Origin: Mesodorylaimus sp. YZB2_4
Lineage: Eukaryota > Nematoda > Enoplea > Dorylaimida > Dorylaimidae
Length of the DNA: 64,000 nucleotides
Direction of reading: 5' to 3'
NCBI GenBank assembly: GCA_030248295.1
Contig: JASANH010000666.1
Coordinates: 62,001-126,000 of the forward strand
Shown here one piece after another: positions 11,856 to 21,236 of this stretch. Below the pieces are notes generated by a model. That model did no database searches and had not been told where the DNA came from. It worked only from the letters and a program-made list of their open reading frames with translations. Made by a program: the position numbers and the translations under genes. Each line of letters begins with the position of its first letter. Positions within the stretch are counted from its first letter, which is position 1.

Positions 11856-12299
11856 TTAGCTCTTAGCATATTGTTGATTCGATTGTGTGGGTCCATCTGT
11901 CGTGGTGTTACTGGTTGATGTCGGTGCTAGCACTTGCGATTCCTGAGCTTGATCTGACTCAGTTTGGGACGACTTTTTCGATGGGACTATTGACTTGGGT
12001 GCAGACGGCATCGACGAGACGGCAGTAGGACGGGCGGGCGAAGATGGCGGCGTTGTAAAAGCAGGTGAACTTGATCGTGGTTCGTCGTTTGAGCGGATCG
12101 GGATCTCTTGCGCTGCTGAATCCATTCGTTCACTCGATTCTTGGACTGGTCCCGTCTCTGGAACCTGTGGCATGTCGTGGGCTTGTTCCTGTGCGACTCG
12201 CGGGACCATTTGTGTCGCAGGTAAATCCTCATCTTCGTCGTCGTCCACTGGTGGCAGTTGCCATGGTGCATAGCATTTCTTCAGACGGTTATTATGCAC
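11856..12299 (-). CDS. C-terminal tail of gypsy Pol (post-integrase)
   Basis: Begins at a block reading VHNNRLKKCYAPWQLPP, the basic segment that typically follows the integrase core in gypsy elements (often written as a HV.RLKPY motif). It continues as about 125 residues of low-complexity Asp/Glu- then Ser/Pro/Thr/Gln-rich sequence ending QQYAKS. It lies downstream of the integrase, separated by interruptions around 12,300-12,595. The tail is unusually long and acidic for the family. Confidence 0.7.
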   Translation of the reverse strand: MHNNRLKKCYAPWQLPPVDDDEDEDLPATQMVPRVAQEQAHDMPQVPETGPVQESSERMDSAAQEIPIRSNDEPRSSSPAFTTPPSSPARPTAVSSMPSAPKSIVPSKKSSQTESDQAQESQVLAPTSTSNTTTDGPTQSNQQYAKS

Positions 12300-12595
12300 G
12301 AGCTTTGATGTTGCTGTTGGGTTTGTCCATTCCCTGATAACACTATCGACTTTCGTTGGCTTGGCTGATATGACATACGGACCTTACCACTTTGGTTGCA
12401 ACTTAGCTCCCATGCCTTTTGGAACTCTTTGTAACCATACTAAGCTATTAATTGGGAGTTCGATGTCGTTGCTACTCTGATCATGGTCCTTTTTCTGTCG
12501 TTCCTGTGCTTCCAGCAGGTTCTTCCTGATCACTGCTTTCATGAGGTTCAACCCAGCTGCGATTTCATCTGCGAATGTCTTTGGGGTAGCAGGAG

Positions 12596-13453
12596 TTATT
12601 GGTTGTATGGACAGTTACCTTGAATACGTGGCTCTCGTCCAAACATGATCCTGTAGGGCGAGTACTTCAATGACGCCTGGATTGATGACCGATACGCAAA
12701 AAGGATGAATGGGAGAACAGTATCCCAAGACTGGTCATACTGTTTCATACAAATACCCAGCATGTTGCCTGGGACTTTGTTAGATCGTTCTGTCAACCCG
12801 TTGCACATGGGATGGTATGCGGTTGTGTTCTTTTTAGTGATATTGCAAAGCCTGCATACCTCCTGCATCACGCTGTTCAAAAACTCAGTGCCTCGATCTG
12901 ACACAAGCTCGTTGCAGCTGCCATATCGACACAAAATGTCGCGAATGAAGACAGCAGCTACTCTCTTCGCTTCTTTATTGGGGATTGGTGTTGCCTTAAC
13001 CCAGCGCGTGAAATAGTCCATGAAAACGATAATGTGCTGATTGCCTTGTTTTGTGGTTGGCAACGGCCCGAAAAGGTCTACTTTGAACCGCTCCCATTGT
13101 CCAGCGGTTGGAGGCAATGGGTGCAATGGTGAAACCTGCTTTTGCGTTGGGTCTCCAAACTGCGCACACAGAGGACACTGTTTGACGTAACGCTTGACAT
13201 CTTGAAAATATCCGTCCCAGTAGTATCGTTGTGCTATTTTGTCAAAGGTCGTTCCTACGCCAAAATGTGCCGCGAATGTATCGCTATGGCATTGATGTAG
13301 GATATCGCCTTTCATGCTGTGCGGGACAACTATTTGGAAAACTGGTTTGGCATTCTTGCTCCAGCGCATCAGATGGACCAAGATACCATCTTTCATTAAG
13401 TATCTCGGTTTCTCGAGCAGAAATTGTTTAGCCATATTCTCGTCCATTGGCAA
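12596..13453 (-). CDS. Gypsy integrase
   Basis: The 285-codon frame contains the N-terminal zinc-binding HHCC module (HQCHSDTFAAHFG ... CPLC), then the catalytic core with Asp in FKVDLFGPLPTTKQG, Asp in LVSDRGTEFLNSV and Glu in NGLTERSNK. It ends with the conserved block around YRSSIQASLKYSPYRIMFGR. These are the three catalytic acidic residues of a retroviral-type integrase, which inserts the cDNA copy into the host chromosome. The core is unbroken in this copy, although the flanking junctions are damaged. Confidence 0.9.
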   Translation of the reverse strand: MPMDENMAKQFLLEKPRYLMKDGILVHLMRWSKNAKPVFQIVVPHSMKGDILHQCHSDTFAAHFGVGTTFDKIAQRYYWDGYFQDVKRYVKQCPLCAQFGDPTQKQVSPLHPLPPTAGQWERFKVDLFGPLPTTKQGNQHIIVFMDYFTRWVKATPIPNKEAKRVAAVFIRDILCRYGSCNELVSDRGTEFLNSVMQEVCRLCNITKKNTTAYHPMCNGLTERSNKVPGNMLGICMKQYDQSWDTVLPFILFAYRSSIQASLKYSPYRIMFGREPRIQGNCPYNQ

Positions 13454-13734
13454 TATGCCTTGCTCTAAGAAATCGATTCGAGCTCTCAGACCTGGATCTC
13501 CCGTTGATGCTGTGACAGATCATACAGTTGTGCGTTTGCTCCTAATTTACACAAATCGACTTGCGACACTTCTCGTTCGATCGCTAAGAAATCTGCTTCG
13601 CCAATGCTGGCTCGTGATAGAGCATACGTTTCCGTGTTTTCTTCCTGGCCGATACTTGCTCTGGAAATGCACGCCTGTCATATTTGCAATCCAATTAGCA
13701 AAACGTCGTGAGTTTTATTTTTGAAAATGTAGAC

Positions 13735-14190
13735 TTATTGCAGATGGTCAGTGATGATCGTGAATTTCTGACTGTAGATATAGGGCTTGAACAGTTTGAC
13801 TGCCCAGTAGACAGCTAAGCCTTCCAACTCAGTTACCGAATACCTGGTCTCGCTAGGTAACAGCGTTCTGCTAGCATAAGTCACAGGGTGCTCGACGCCA
13901 TCATCGTCGTCACCCATAATTATGGCTCCTAGTCCTTCTTGACTGGCGTCTGTCAATATTGTGAATGGGCGTTTGAAATTTGGATACATTAAAATTGGCG
14001 CAGTAGTTAACTTTTTTTTTAATTCTTCAAACGCTTGCATCGCCTCCCTTCCAAAATCGAATTTCACATTTCCTTTTGTCAACTCGTTAAGAGGGCGAGC
14101 TATCCTCGGGAAGTTTTCGATGAAACGCCTGTAGAATGAACAAATGCCGAGAAAACGACGGAAAGTTTTTCTATCTTTTGGGATTGGCAT
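13735..14190 (-). CDS. Gypsy RT thumb and RNase H
   Basis: The frame starts with the RT connection segment (FLGICSFYRRFIENFPRIA) and continues into RNase H with the first catalytic Asp in FTILTDASQEGLGAIIM. Next come the Glu region TRYSVTELEGLAVYWAVK and a final FTIITDH that carries the third acidic residue. It breaks off at ITDHLQ plus a stop. The following 280 bp up to the integrase (13,454-13,734) is degraded and seems to have lost part of the usual linker, keeping a recognisable ALSRAS peptide. Confidence 0.88.
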   Translation of the reverse strand: MPIPKDRKTFRRFLGICSFYRRFIENFPRIARPLNELTKGNVKFDFGREAMQAFEELKKKLTTAPILMYPNFKRPFTILTDASQEGLGAIIMGDDDDGVEHPVTYASRTLLPSETRYSVTELEGLAVYWAVKLFKPYIYSQKFTIITDHLQ

Positions 14191-15480
14191 TTTCTGATAC
14201 GGCTTTTACTGTGCTGCTGTCTGGCTTTAACCCTTCCGCTGAGACGATGTGACCCAGGAATGGAATTTCCTTTCGCAAAAAGTTGCACTCAGAGAGCTTG
14301 CATCCGAGGTTTACTTTATGCAATCGCTGCAAGACGGCTTCTAGTCGTTTTTGGTGTTCCTCGAAGGTGTCCGCAAAAATCAGGACATCGTCTAAGTAGA
14401 CTAAACATTTGTTCCACATGATTCCAGATAGCACTGCGCTCATGACACGCATGAAGACTGCGGGTTTATTGGTCAACCCGAAAGGCAATACCTTCCACTG
14501 GTAGTGACCACCACCAGGTACTCTGAAAGCTGTCTTCTCTCTGTCTCTTTCTTTCAGCTTTATTTGCCAATAGCCTGTTATGAGGTCCAGTGTGGAAAAG
14601 AATTTGGCTTCTGATAACGAGTCCAATAAATCGTCAATGCGTGGCAAAGGAAACTCGTCTCTGACAGTAATTTCATTCAGCTTTTTGAAATCCACGCAGA
14701 ACCGGTATTCGTTCAACTTCTTAGGCACAAGACAAATAGGACTGGCCTAAGGACTGTGTGAGTCCTCGATTTGTTCACCTTCTTTTATTTCTTGGATCAT
14801 TTTATCGACTATCTGTCTTTGGCAGAAGGGTAAACGACGAGGGGGTTGGTGGATCGGTGGATGTGATCCTGTATTAATAGCATGCTCGATTTCAATGTCG
14901 GCTGGCTTTAAACTGAGGGTGCTGGTTGCGAAAATACTCTTTGTTCGTGGAATGCCGCTCAAGATAGCCATGTCGTTTATTGGCGATGTGAAATCAGCTG
15001 CGAAGCACACGTCTTTCCCTTTATGCTGTTCTGATAGGGATTGTCCCCAGATAAAGTTCTCAGTGTGAGGTGGGATAGTTGTTGGTGTTCCCACTTCGAT
15101 TGCATCCATGTGCTCTTTTCCTGCACTTGAGCAAATTTTGCTGCACTGCTCGATAATTGCTGCACTAACTGGCATCTTTTGTGAAAAGTCGAAACATAAT
15201 TTGCCCATCTTGTCCATCATATCCCGTCCTATGATCTTTGTGACTGGCAGACCATCCAAGACATAGAGTGGATGGGTGATTCTTTTTCCCATGACTGCCA
15301 CTTTGCACCTGACCAGAGTGCGAGCGACGGCTGCCGTGCCGTTAATCGATTTTATCGGGGCAGGTTTGCAATGGTTTACATCCAGCTAGGAATTTCTTTC
15401 CACCAGTGCACTCACCAATGGCTCGCTGATAAAACTTTTTCCTGCGCCTGTGTCTAGTAGGGCTTTGGCTCGTATGTTAC
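14171..15480 (-). CDS. Gypsy aspartic protease and reverse transcriptase core
   Basis: On the minus strand, a protease begins near 15,470 with ALLDTGAGKSFISEPL (active-site DTG) and includes the flap-side IIGRDMM motif near 15,220. The linker runs to EGEQIEDSHSP, where a TAG replaces the Trp expected before ASPICLVPKK. The RT palm follows at 14,171-14,728 with RFCVDFKKLNE, FSTLDLITGYWQIKL (first catalytic Asp), VLPFGL and the YLDD box (two catalytic Asp). The RT core itself is open. The nonsense codon at about 14,746 and a stop near 15,388 inside the protease would block a single polyprotein. Confidence 0.9.
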
Positions 15481-15571
15481 TACTGATGAATTCCACCCAT
15501 GGGACTGCTGCAGGAACAATTGATTCTCCTGAATTTGCGCCTATTTCTTCATCTGGATTTACTTCTCATCG

Positions 15572-15859
15572 TCAGTTTCTTTGCCTCCTGTGTTTGCGGC
15601 GTGCATATTTCCTTATTTTTATTTGTCCTATAATATATTCGCCGAGAACGGCCCGCATAAGTGGCAACCCACTTAGAAGACCCAAACAAAGGTCAATAAC
15701 TGGCAAGAATGTCATGATGGCACAAACCAAAAATGTCAGTATTTCGCCAAGCACAAACGGTCTCTTCATCATTTCATATCGTTGTTTGATTCGTTGCATT
15801 GGCCAGGGCACCTTGATCCGGCTGAGCGATTGGCGCACTTCTGTTGACTGGTGCGACAA
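15572..15859 (-). other. Hydrophobic open frame between gag and protease of the gypsy element
   Basis: A 95-codon minus-strand frame with a basic start (RIKVPWPMQRIKQRYEMMKR) and a strongly hydrophobic centre (ILTFLVCAIMTFLPVIDLC) that could span a membrane. It lies exactly between the end of gag and the protease. Nothing equivalent is standard in gypsy Pol, so it is either a shadow of the degraded gag-pol linker or a small unknown insertion. Confidence 0.25.
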
Positions 15860-16031
15860 CTGAATTCACTGGCTGAAAATCATCACATGAAAACAGCTCC
15901 CTATTGACGCCTGTGATGCAGCATTCCAAAAATCTCCCGATTGAAATTATTCTTCGTTCTCTTCCTCCAGTGCGGCGTGATGATTACCCCCTGGTTGGGA
16001 CTCACGCTCACCTACGTTGTGATTTTGTTTA

Positions 16032-16682
16032 TCAGCATGAGGACGCCCACTCACACCCCACCCACAGGACGTTCACGATGAGGTGCGCCTTTGCCTCTAT
16101 GACAACGATTGGTTCGACTACCCAGATTATTGGAGAAGCTGGGGTTTGATCGATTACTAACCTGGTGTTCCGCAAGGACATGGGTTCTTGCACATTCATT
16201 CGCCGTTTGGACGCTTGATAGTGCACGCAATTTTGCCGAATGTGGCCAATGTTGCTACAATGCTCGCATCCTTGACCATTGGACTGGCTGTAGCGTTGAT
16301 GAAACGAGGCCAACAAACGACAATCTTGGGCCGTGTGGTTCGTGAAACCATCGAAATGGCACACTTGACGTGGCTGATCTTGATTGCCGGATCCTCGCGA
16401 CTGGTTGATTTGTGATCTGCTGCCACGGCCTTTAGGACCGTTCCGAAAACTCCCACGGCCTTGACCGAAAGTGGCATTCAACGTTGATGATAAATCGCCT
16501 TGTATGATGACGGCTGAAGAATTTAAGGAAAACATGCGTTGCGTCAACTCGGTGGCTGTGACAGCTGCAACAACCTCATCTGAAGGTTTAGCCAAATTTT
16601 TGTATGCGGCTTTCCAAAGTTTAGCATCGCTATGGTTAAGGTCATTGACTTTTAGACCGGCTATGAAACGTTCTTTTAGCAC
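16032..16682 (-). CDS. Gypsy Gag, C-terminal half with two zinc knuckles
   Basis: The frame contains a capsid-end block, LKERFIAGLKVNDLNHSDA, typical of gypsy Gag. A Gly/Arg-rich basic stretch (GRGSFRNGPKGRGSR) and two nucleic-acid-binding CCHC knuckles follow. The second, CEHCSNIGHIRQNC, has perfect C-X2-C-X4-H-X4-C spacing. The first, CHFDGFTNHTAQDC, has Asp where the second Cys should be. The N-terminal half of Gag continues toward 17,340 but is broken by frameshifts. The coat protein packages the element RNA in the cytoplasm. Confidence 0.82.
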   Translation of the reverse strand: MLKERFIAGLKVNDLNHSDAKLWKAAYKNLAKPSDEVVAAVTATELTQRMFSLNSSAVIIQGDLSSTLNATFGQGRGSFRNGPKGRGSRSQINQSRGSGNQDQPRQVCHFDGFTNHTAQDCRLLASFHQRYSQSNGQGCEHCSNIGHIRQNCVHYQASKRRMNVQEPMSLRNTRLVIDQTPASPIIWVVEPIVVIEAKAHLIVNVLWVGCEWASSC

Positions 16683-17359
16683 GACTTTTGAGCCTCATCT
16701 CCTATACCAACGTGAGCTTTCTTTACCAGATTTCTAAGGTCACGCAGGTAATCGGCTTCTATCTTATCTGGTGTTTTAGTCCTAGTTTGTAATTCCTAAA
16801 GCCATATTGCTACTTAAATCGGATTTGACAAATTATTAAATAAAAACGCTTCGGCATTATCATAGAAATTTTTAGCATTTGCTTCTGCGCTACGAAAAAC
16901 TTCCAGAGCCCTGCTTTTCAAACATTTTTTCTATTCCAAAAACTTTTGGGCATGGTTTAGGCCATACACTAAGTCTGCCTGATACTCAAAATCCTCAAAC
17001 CAATAAAGAACATCTCGCTCTCCGTTGTCAACGGGTTAGTGTCCCAAATGCGATAGAATGGTTGATATACTATTGCTCGCAAAACTTCTGCCATGACTGA
17101 TGATTATTAGATTGACAATCAAGAACGTCGGGTTTTGACTGATCGGTTATGATGAGTACACGGGTTTTGGCCCAGTACGGTTTGCTAACCTCAGTTAACA
17201 GTTGTGCTGCCCGCCTGAGTGAACAACCACAGTGTCCTTGGGACTGCCTGGGTTTATTGTGTGATTGCAGACTGCCTCAGAATACTCAGTAACCGATTGC
17301 GGTTTGCCTGAGTTGATTGCCAATCTTTCTCCCCTGGTAAGACCTGAGCAGCCCCCAAA

Positions 17360-17846
17360 TGTGATTTGGCTTGGATTGAGAACGTCTAGGGGTTTGGTTC
17401 ATTGATTACCACACTACATAAGAGATTTATTGCTCACGGGTGACTGGCCGTTGATACGGGTGGTATCGTTTGAATGACCGCTTGAATGGCACAACCATGA
17501 CTGATCGTCGAAACATTTACTGAATAATGCCGCACGAATGCCGAACGAAATTGAACAGACTCCCTTGCACATGAAAATGCGCCCCCTTATATACATTTCG
17601 TAATACACGTGCCTATAGAGTACAAGGTCAGACAAACAATGTCATAAAAGAAAAACCAGTATGCTTAGCACAAAATCTGATGCACGCGTGTTAGATCTGG
17701 AAACATTTCTGGTTCCTGTCGCTTGGCCGCTCATGAACTTTGATCCATCTCAGAAACTGGCGCGGCCTCGATGTGGGTGCAAGAAACAGGAAAAATGTGC
17801 AAACACCAGAACTGGCGGCAAATTTAAATACGGATGCTTCGTCACA
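17360..17846 (-). repeat. Right LTR (5' LTR of the minus-strand gypsy element)
   Basis: 487 bp, TGTGATTTGGCTTGGATTG to GGATGCTTCGTCACA, the partner of 11,178-11,661. Just inside (17,335-17,359) the minus strand reads TTTGGGGGCTGCTCAGG, containing a TGG that could start a tRNA primer-binding site. Confidence 0.92.
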
Positions 17847-18870
17847 GCAAGGCTGCATCGATAATCTGGGAGCCCACCTTACAGGACCTGGCTGTACCGC
17901 CTATAATGAAATACCATCTACCATGCCAGACCAAGGTCGATGGACTCACATTGAAGCGCCAATGCGAGCGCGCTTTTCAGAAGAGCGAGGTCTTGCTCTC
18001 CAAGAGTTGGAATTCATGAACCGCTCGTAGAAAGAAGGCGAAAGCGCCAAAGTTTATGACAACGCACTAAAGGAACTATCGAAAAACGTGTACCGTTATG
18101 CCACAGCTAATGTCTGCAACCGCACAGCATCTCCCAGATGATTGCCGAGGTCCTAACCAATTTCTCCCAGACCCGCCTAACCTCATTTTACCGCACCACT
18201 GAAAAACCTTTCACCCGTCATTCACCCCATTCGATCCAACCAAGCATTGTGGCTTTTGTCGAGCTAAAAATTATGCCTCTCGTAGCCATGAAGAGAGAGC
18301 AACTGTTTCAGAAAACTTCAGCCAGCCGCCACCCATTCACCAGTCCCGCATTCGGACATGAGAAGTCATCATTTTTGTAAGCTTTGCTAACGCACTCGGC
18401 ATAAAACGGATGAATGCTTGCAATAGGGCGCCACCAATCGTCCAAGCCGCCGCCAACAGCACGATCCGCAATCAGCGCAAGGATGCCCCTTCTCCAGACA
18501 CCAACCTGGTCAATTTTACTCCACTCGACCAAGCGCACCGAATGAATCCGCTACACTAAAACCACGTGTAAGCCATGATAAGTGTAGAAAGTCTGGCGGC
18601 GTAGGCCACTATGCGCGTGACTGTCCGTCTCCGCAGGTCCTTACCGTCCCGCACACCATGCACCAGACACCTAATCCGCTTTCCTTTGTCTTGTGGCAGC
18701 AGCACGCCATCACCATCCCAACCGTCGACGACCGCACTGTAGTCGCCTCCCATGTACCCAGCTTGTACAACCAGGAAGCCATCTACCTGGCTGCTTCATT
18801 CTATGGCCAAGTCGAGTTTAGCTATTTGAGGAATACCAACTTTTACTTTTTCACATTCCAGTATTGAGGT
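17847..18870 (+). pseudogene. Gag of the older LTR retroelement, 3' part
   Basis: Right of the younger element the Gag frame resumes with HLTGPGCTAYNEIPSTMPDQ and LALQELEFMNRS, then a TAG, then KEGESAKVYDNALKEL. This is the usual capsid helix pattern ending in a knuckle near 18,575-18,625 (CRKSGGVGHYARDC, where Ser replaces the second Cys). After the knuckle an aspartic-protease-like region would be expected, and the open segment at 18,658-18,867 may represent it. Frames shift at least twice. Coding frame on the two sides of the younger insertion is compatible, which supports the nested-insertion reading. Confidence 0.7.
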
Positions 18871-18889
18871 TGCGATGTCTTGTGGATCC

Positions 18890-19986
18890 GAGGATGGCTC
18901 ATAGGGATGTCAAATTAGGATTTTCAGAGTGTGACAAGGCCAGATTATACTGTGTCGAGCCAAGGTGGCGTCGTGATCCGCAATATAATTTCTACTTGTT
19001 ACACGCCTATCGAAGACGAGCAATAGCATCGGGTATTTGCTAGTTGATGTTGTGCACTGAAGCATTGCAATCTAAGACTGTAAGGGACATTCTGGATTTA
19101 GTGACTTCGGGTAACCGCGGATTCGAGTGTTCGTTTAAAACTGTGTTTGGCCAGCTAAGAGGCAGAGCAGAGTGTTGGGCTGCCAGGCGAAAAGATTTGA
19201 AAGCCATGGTGAGCGACTTGGGCCTGCTCACCTGATTTGTGACCTTATCAGCTGCAGAGTATAAGTGCGATGACATGAAGGACTTGCTAGTGACAATGAA
19301 TGAGGATCTGATTGACGTAAACAACATGCGAGCGGGCGAGCGTTGTGTCATGGCTGCTGTGTACACGGCCAAGCATTTTAACAGACGATTCCTCAGTTTC
19401 TTTAACAATGTCGTTGAAGCTCGTGATGGGTCGCTAGGTGAAGTGATTGAGGTATTGGAGATACGAGTATCAGCAGCGCAGTGCCCCGCACATTTACATG
19501 GTTGTCTGGGTGGAGAATGCACCAAAAAGAGAGTGAACTCCGAAGAAGAAATTCTGATTTTTATACAAAAATATGAGAACATTCGGGCTGCCAGACAAAC
19601 GAGAAGACCCTGTGTTGTACGATCCGGTCGTTAGACATCAGTGGCATACATGTAATCGGTACTGCAAGAAATTCAGAAAAGTCTTGCGCGGGTCTAACTT
19701 CATGTGCAGGTTCGACTTCTCCCGAGCACCAACGACTGATGCTATAGAGAAACCCAGTGCAAGGTTGCTGAAGAGATGCGAATGGCATAGGTGCCAGTGG
19801 GCTATAAGAGCTGCCAAGTACCAAACGAGAAATCGGGTTAAACGACTACTCTTAGGCCATGTTGCGCTTGTGGTGTCAAATATTGACGTGCAATTTTGCG
19901 GATATAAAAGTGAAGCCATCATTACGTATATCGTATCGTATTTGACAAAGATAGAGACAGCAGCTTTGGACAAAGTGGTTAATTGA
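18890..19986 (+). pseudogene. Helitron N-terminal domain and HUH Rep endonuclease
   Basis: Coding begins near RMAHRDVKLGFSECDKARLY and RWRRDPQYNFYLLHAYRRR, followed by a TAG at 19,041. The block RGRAECWAARRKDLKAMVSD is followed by a TGA (about 19,234) and VTLSAAEY, the well-conserved Helitron helicase-like N domain. The metal-binding HUH motif is visible as PAHLHGC at about 19,487-19,504. A frameshift near 19,590 leads to HQWHTCNRYC and FMCRFDFSRAP, a Cys/His segment, and then IITYIVSYLTKIE, where the two tyrosines spaced Y-X3-Y match the Helitron catalytic pair. The Rep would nick and join single-stranded DNA during rolling-circle transposition; this copy cannot make an intact one. Confidence 0.85.
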
Positions 19987-20981
19987 TATTGGGAAGTGCA
20001 AGTCGGTTTAAGGTCAGCTGTTTAGCTTTGCTAGCAGATGCTTGTCGATGCGAGAATGCGGTATTCACGAGGCAATCGATATCTTTAGTGGGGTATCTCT
20101 GTTCGGAAAATCAAAATCAGTCATGTATCTGCCTGCCAAGCAACCGTCTGACAGAATGCGCAGGTTGCAAGGACAAAAGGAATTGAAGGAATTGAGGGGA
20201 GATGACCATTTAGTCATTTAGTTAGTCATTTAGGATGTCATTTAGTCATGATGGGAGATTTTCCGCAACTAAAACCTCTCAAAGGCGATCGCTTATTTTG
20301 TAATTTAAAAAAATCTGCAGAGGATGATCGGCTACATATACGCTAGCGATTTGTTGCTATGTTTGAATGCGTACAGAAAGCTAACTGAGAATAAAAGACA
20401 GCGCAGCTGTTTCATGCTAGCAGGCATTTCAGACAGACTGCTGGTAGGTGGAATGACTGAGCAAGATGTGCAAGTCTTGCATTCGAGATCGATAAGCTTG
20501 CACGACGATGATGCATTATATATTGATCAACTGATCGATTCGTATTTAACTGTTCGGCAAAATGCGCTCAAGCTTGTCTGTCTGATGCCGAAACTGAGTA
20601 TGTGCGAACAATTTAACAGACGTATGCTCGATATCATCAGCACTGCAAAAACATATACGCTAAGAGCTATCGACGACTTTGAGCCTCCATTTAGAAGCGC
20701 AAAAGAATCTGAGGGATTGCACAAGCTGTTGGCTGAATGTAAAGAAAAGTTGGTGACACGGCTGCTTTAGAAAGCGAAATGATGTTTACGGCTGGTGCCA
20801 GAGCGATGCAGCGCAGAAATGTCGATGTTGAGGAAGGCCTTGTCAATGTTTCTCTTGGGACAAGGACTAGCATTTGCTTGCAAGGGCACCCTAATTATCA
20901 CAGAGTATTGGTCATGTTTGATTATATACACGAACCAAAACCTATTTGTCGTCCGCACGCGAAGTTTCCGCTAAGTGACAA
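19987..20981 (+). pseudogene. Helitron PIF1-like helicase, N-terminal part, motifs I-II missing
   Basis: Motif III is recognisable as MMGDFPQLKPL at about 20,247-20,280, motif IV as YRKLTENKRQRSC near 20,375 and motif V as FTAGARAMQRRNVDVEEGLV near 20,787-20,850. The Walker A and DExx motifs that should precede motif III are absent: the 60 bp before it consist of four imperfect copies of gtcatttag (20,208-20,246), suggesting deletion with repeat expansion. A TAG at about 20,768 separates motif IV and V frames. The helicase frame reaches the left end of the 2.6-kb insertion (HAKFPLSD) and continues on the far side. Confidence 0.82.
20208..20246. repeat. Short gtcatttag tandem repeat at a deletion junction
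   Basis: Four imperfect copies of gtcatttag lie directly before helicase motif III, at the point where motifs I and II are missing. Confidence 0.6.
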
Positions 20982-21002
20982 CCCAGATTCCCAGCTCCAC
21001 TA

Positions 21003-21236
21003 AGATCCGCTGTGGATCCACCAATATCTCCATGGATCCACTGATTTACATGCATTCCACATGGATCCATGCCATTCCATAATAAATCCACGTGGATCCA
21101 AGATCCATCCACGTCGATCTCTACTGGAATCAGGTGGATAATCCGTGGAGCTGCATGGATTCCATCTGTGGATTCCACAGTGGATTCACAATGGATCCAG
21201 ATGTGGATTCTGATGGATCCATATGGATCGACAGCG
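21003..21236. repeat. Left TGGATCCA/TGGATTCCA cluster
   Basis: About fifteen irregularly spaced copies of near-palindromic TGGATCCA, TGGATTCCA and close variants, many forming GGATCC. Spacing varies, so it is a motif cluster and not a strict tandem array. Confidence 0.85.

Larger units (their letters stand above)
11178..17846 (-). mobile_element. Ty3/gypsy LTR retrotransposon, full length, decayed, inserted in another gag
   Basis: The element is bounded by two homologous LTRs of 484 and 487 bp that both run TGTGAT...TCACA. Reading on the minus strand the order is LTR, candidate primer-binding site (TGGGGGCTGCTC just inside the right LTR), gag with zinc knuckles, aspartic protease (DTG), reverse transcriptase (YLDD), RNase H, integrase (HHCC, DDE), a Ser/Pro-rich tail and LTR. 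The reverse transcriptase before RNase H and integrase order defines Ty3/gypsy. Flanking bases are GCAT on the left and GCAA on the right, a possible 4-bp target duplication with one mismatch. Several stops and frameshifts mean it is not autonomous now. The LTRs differ at a modest number of positions, so insertion is not very recent. Confidence 0.93.
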
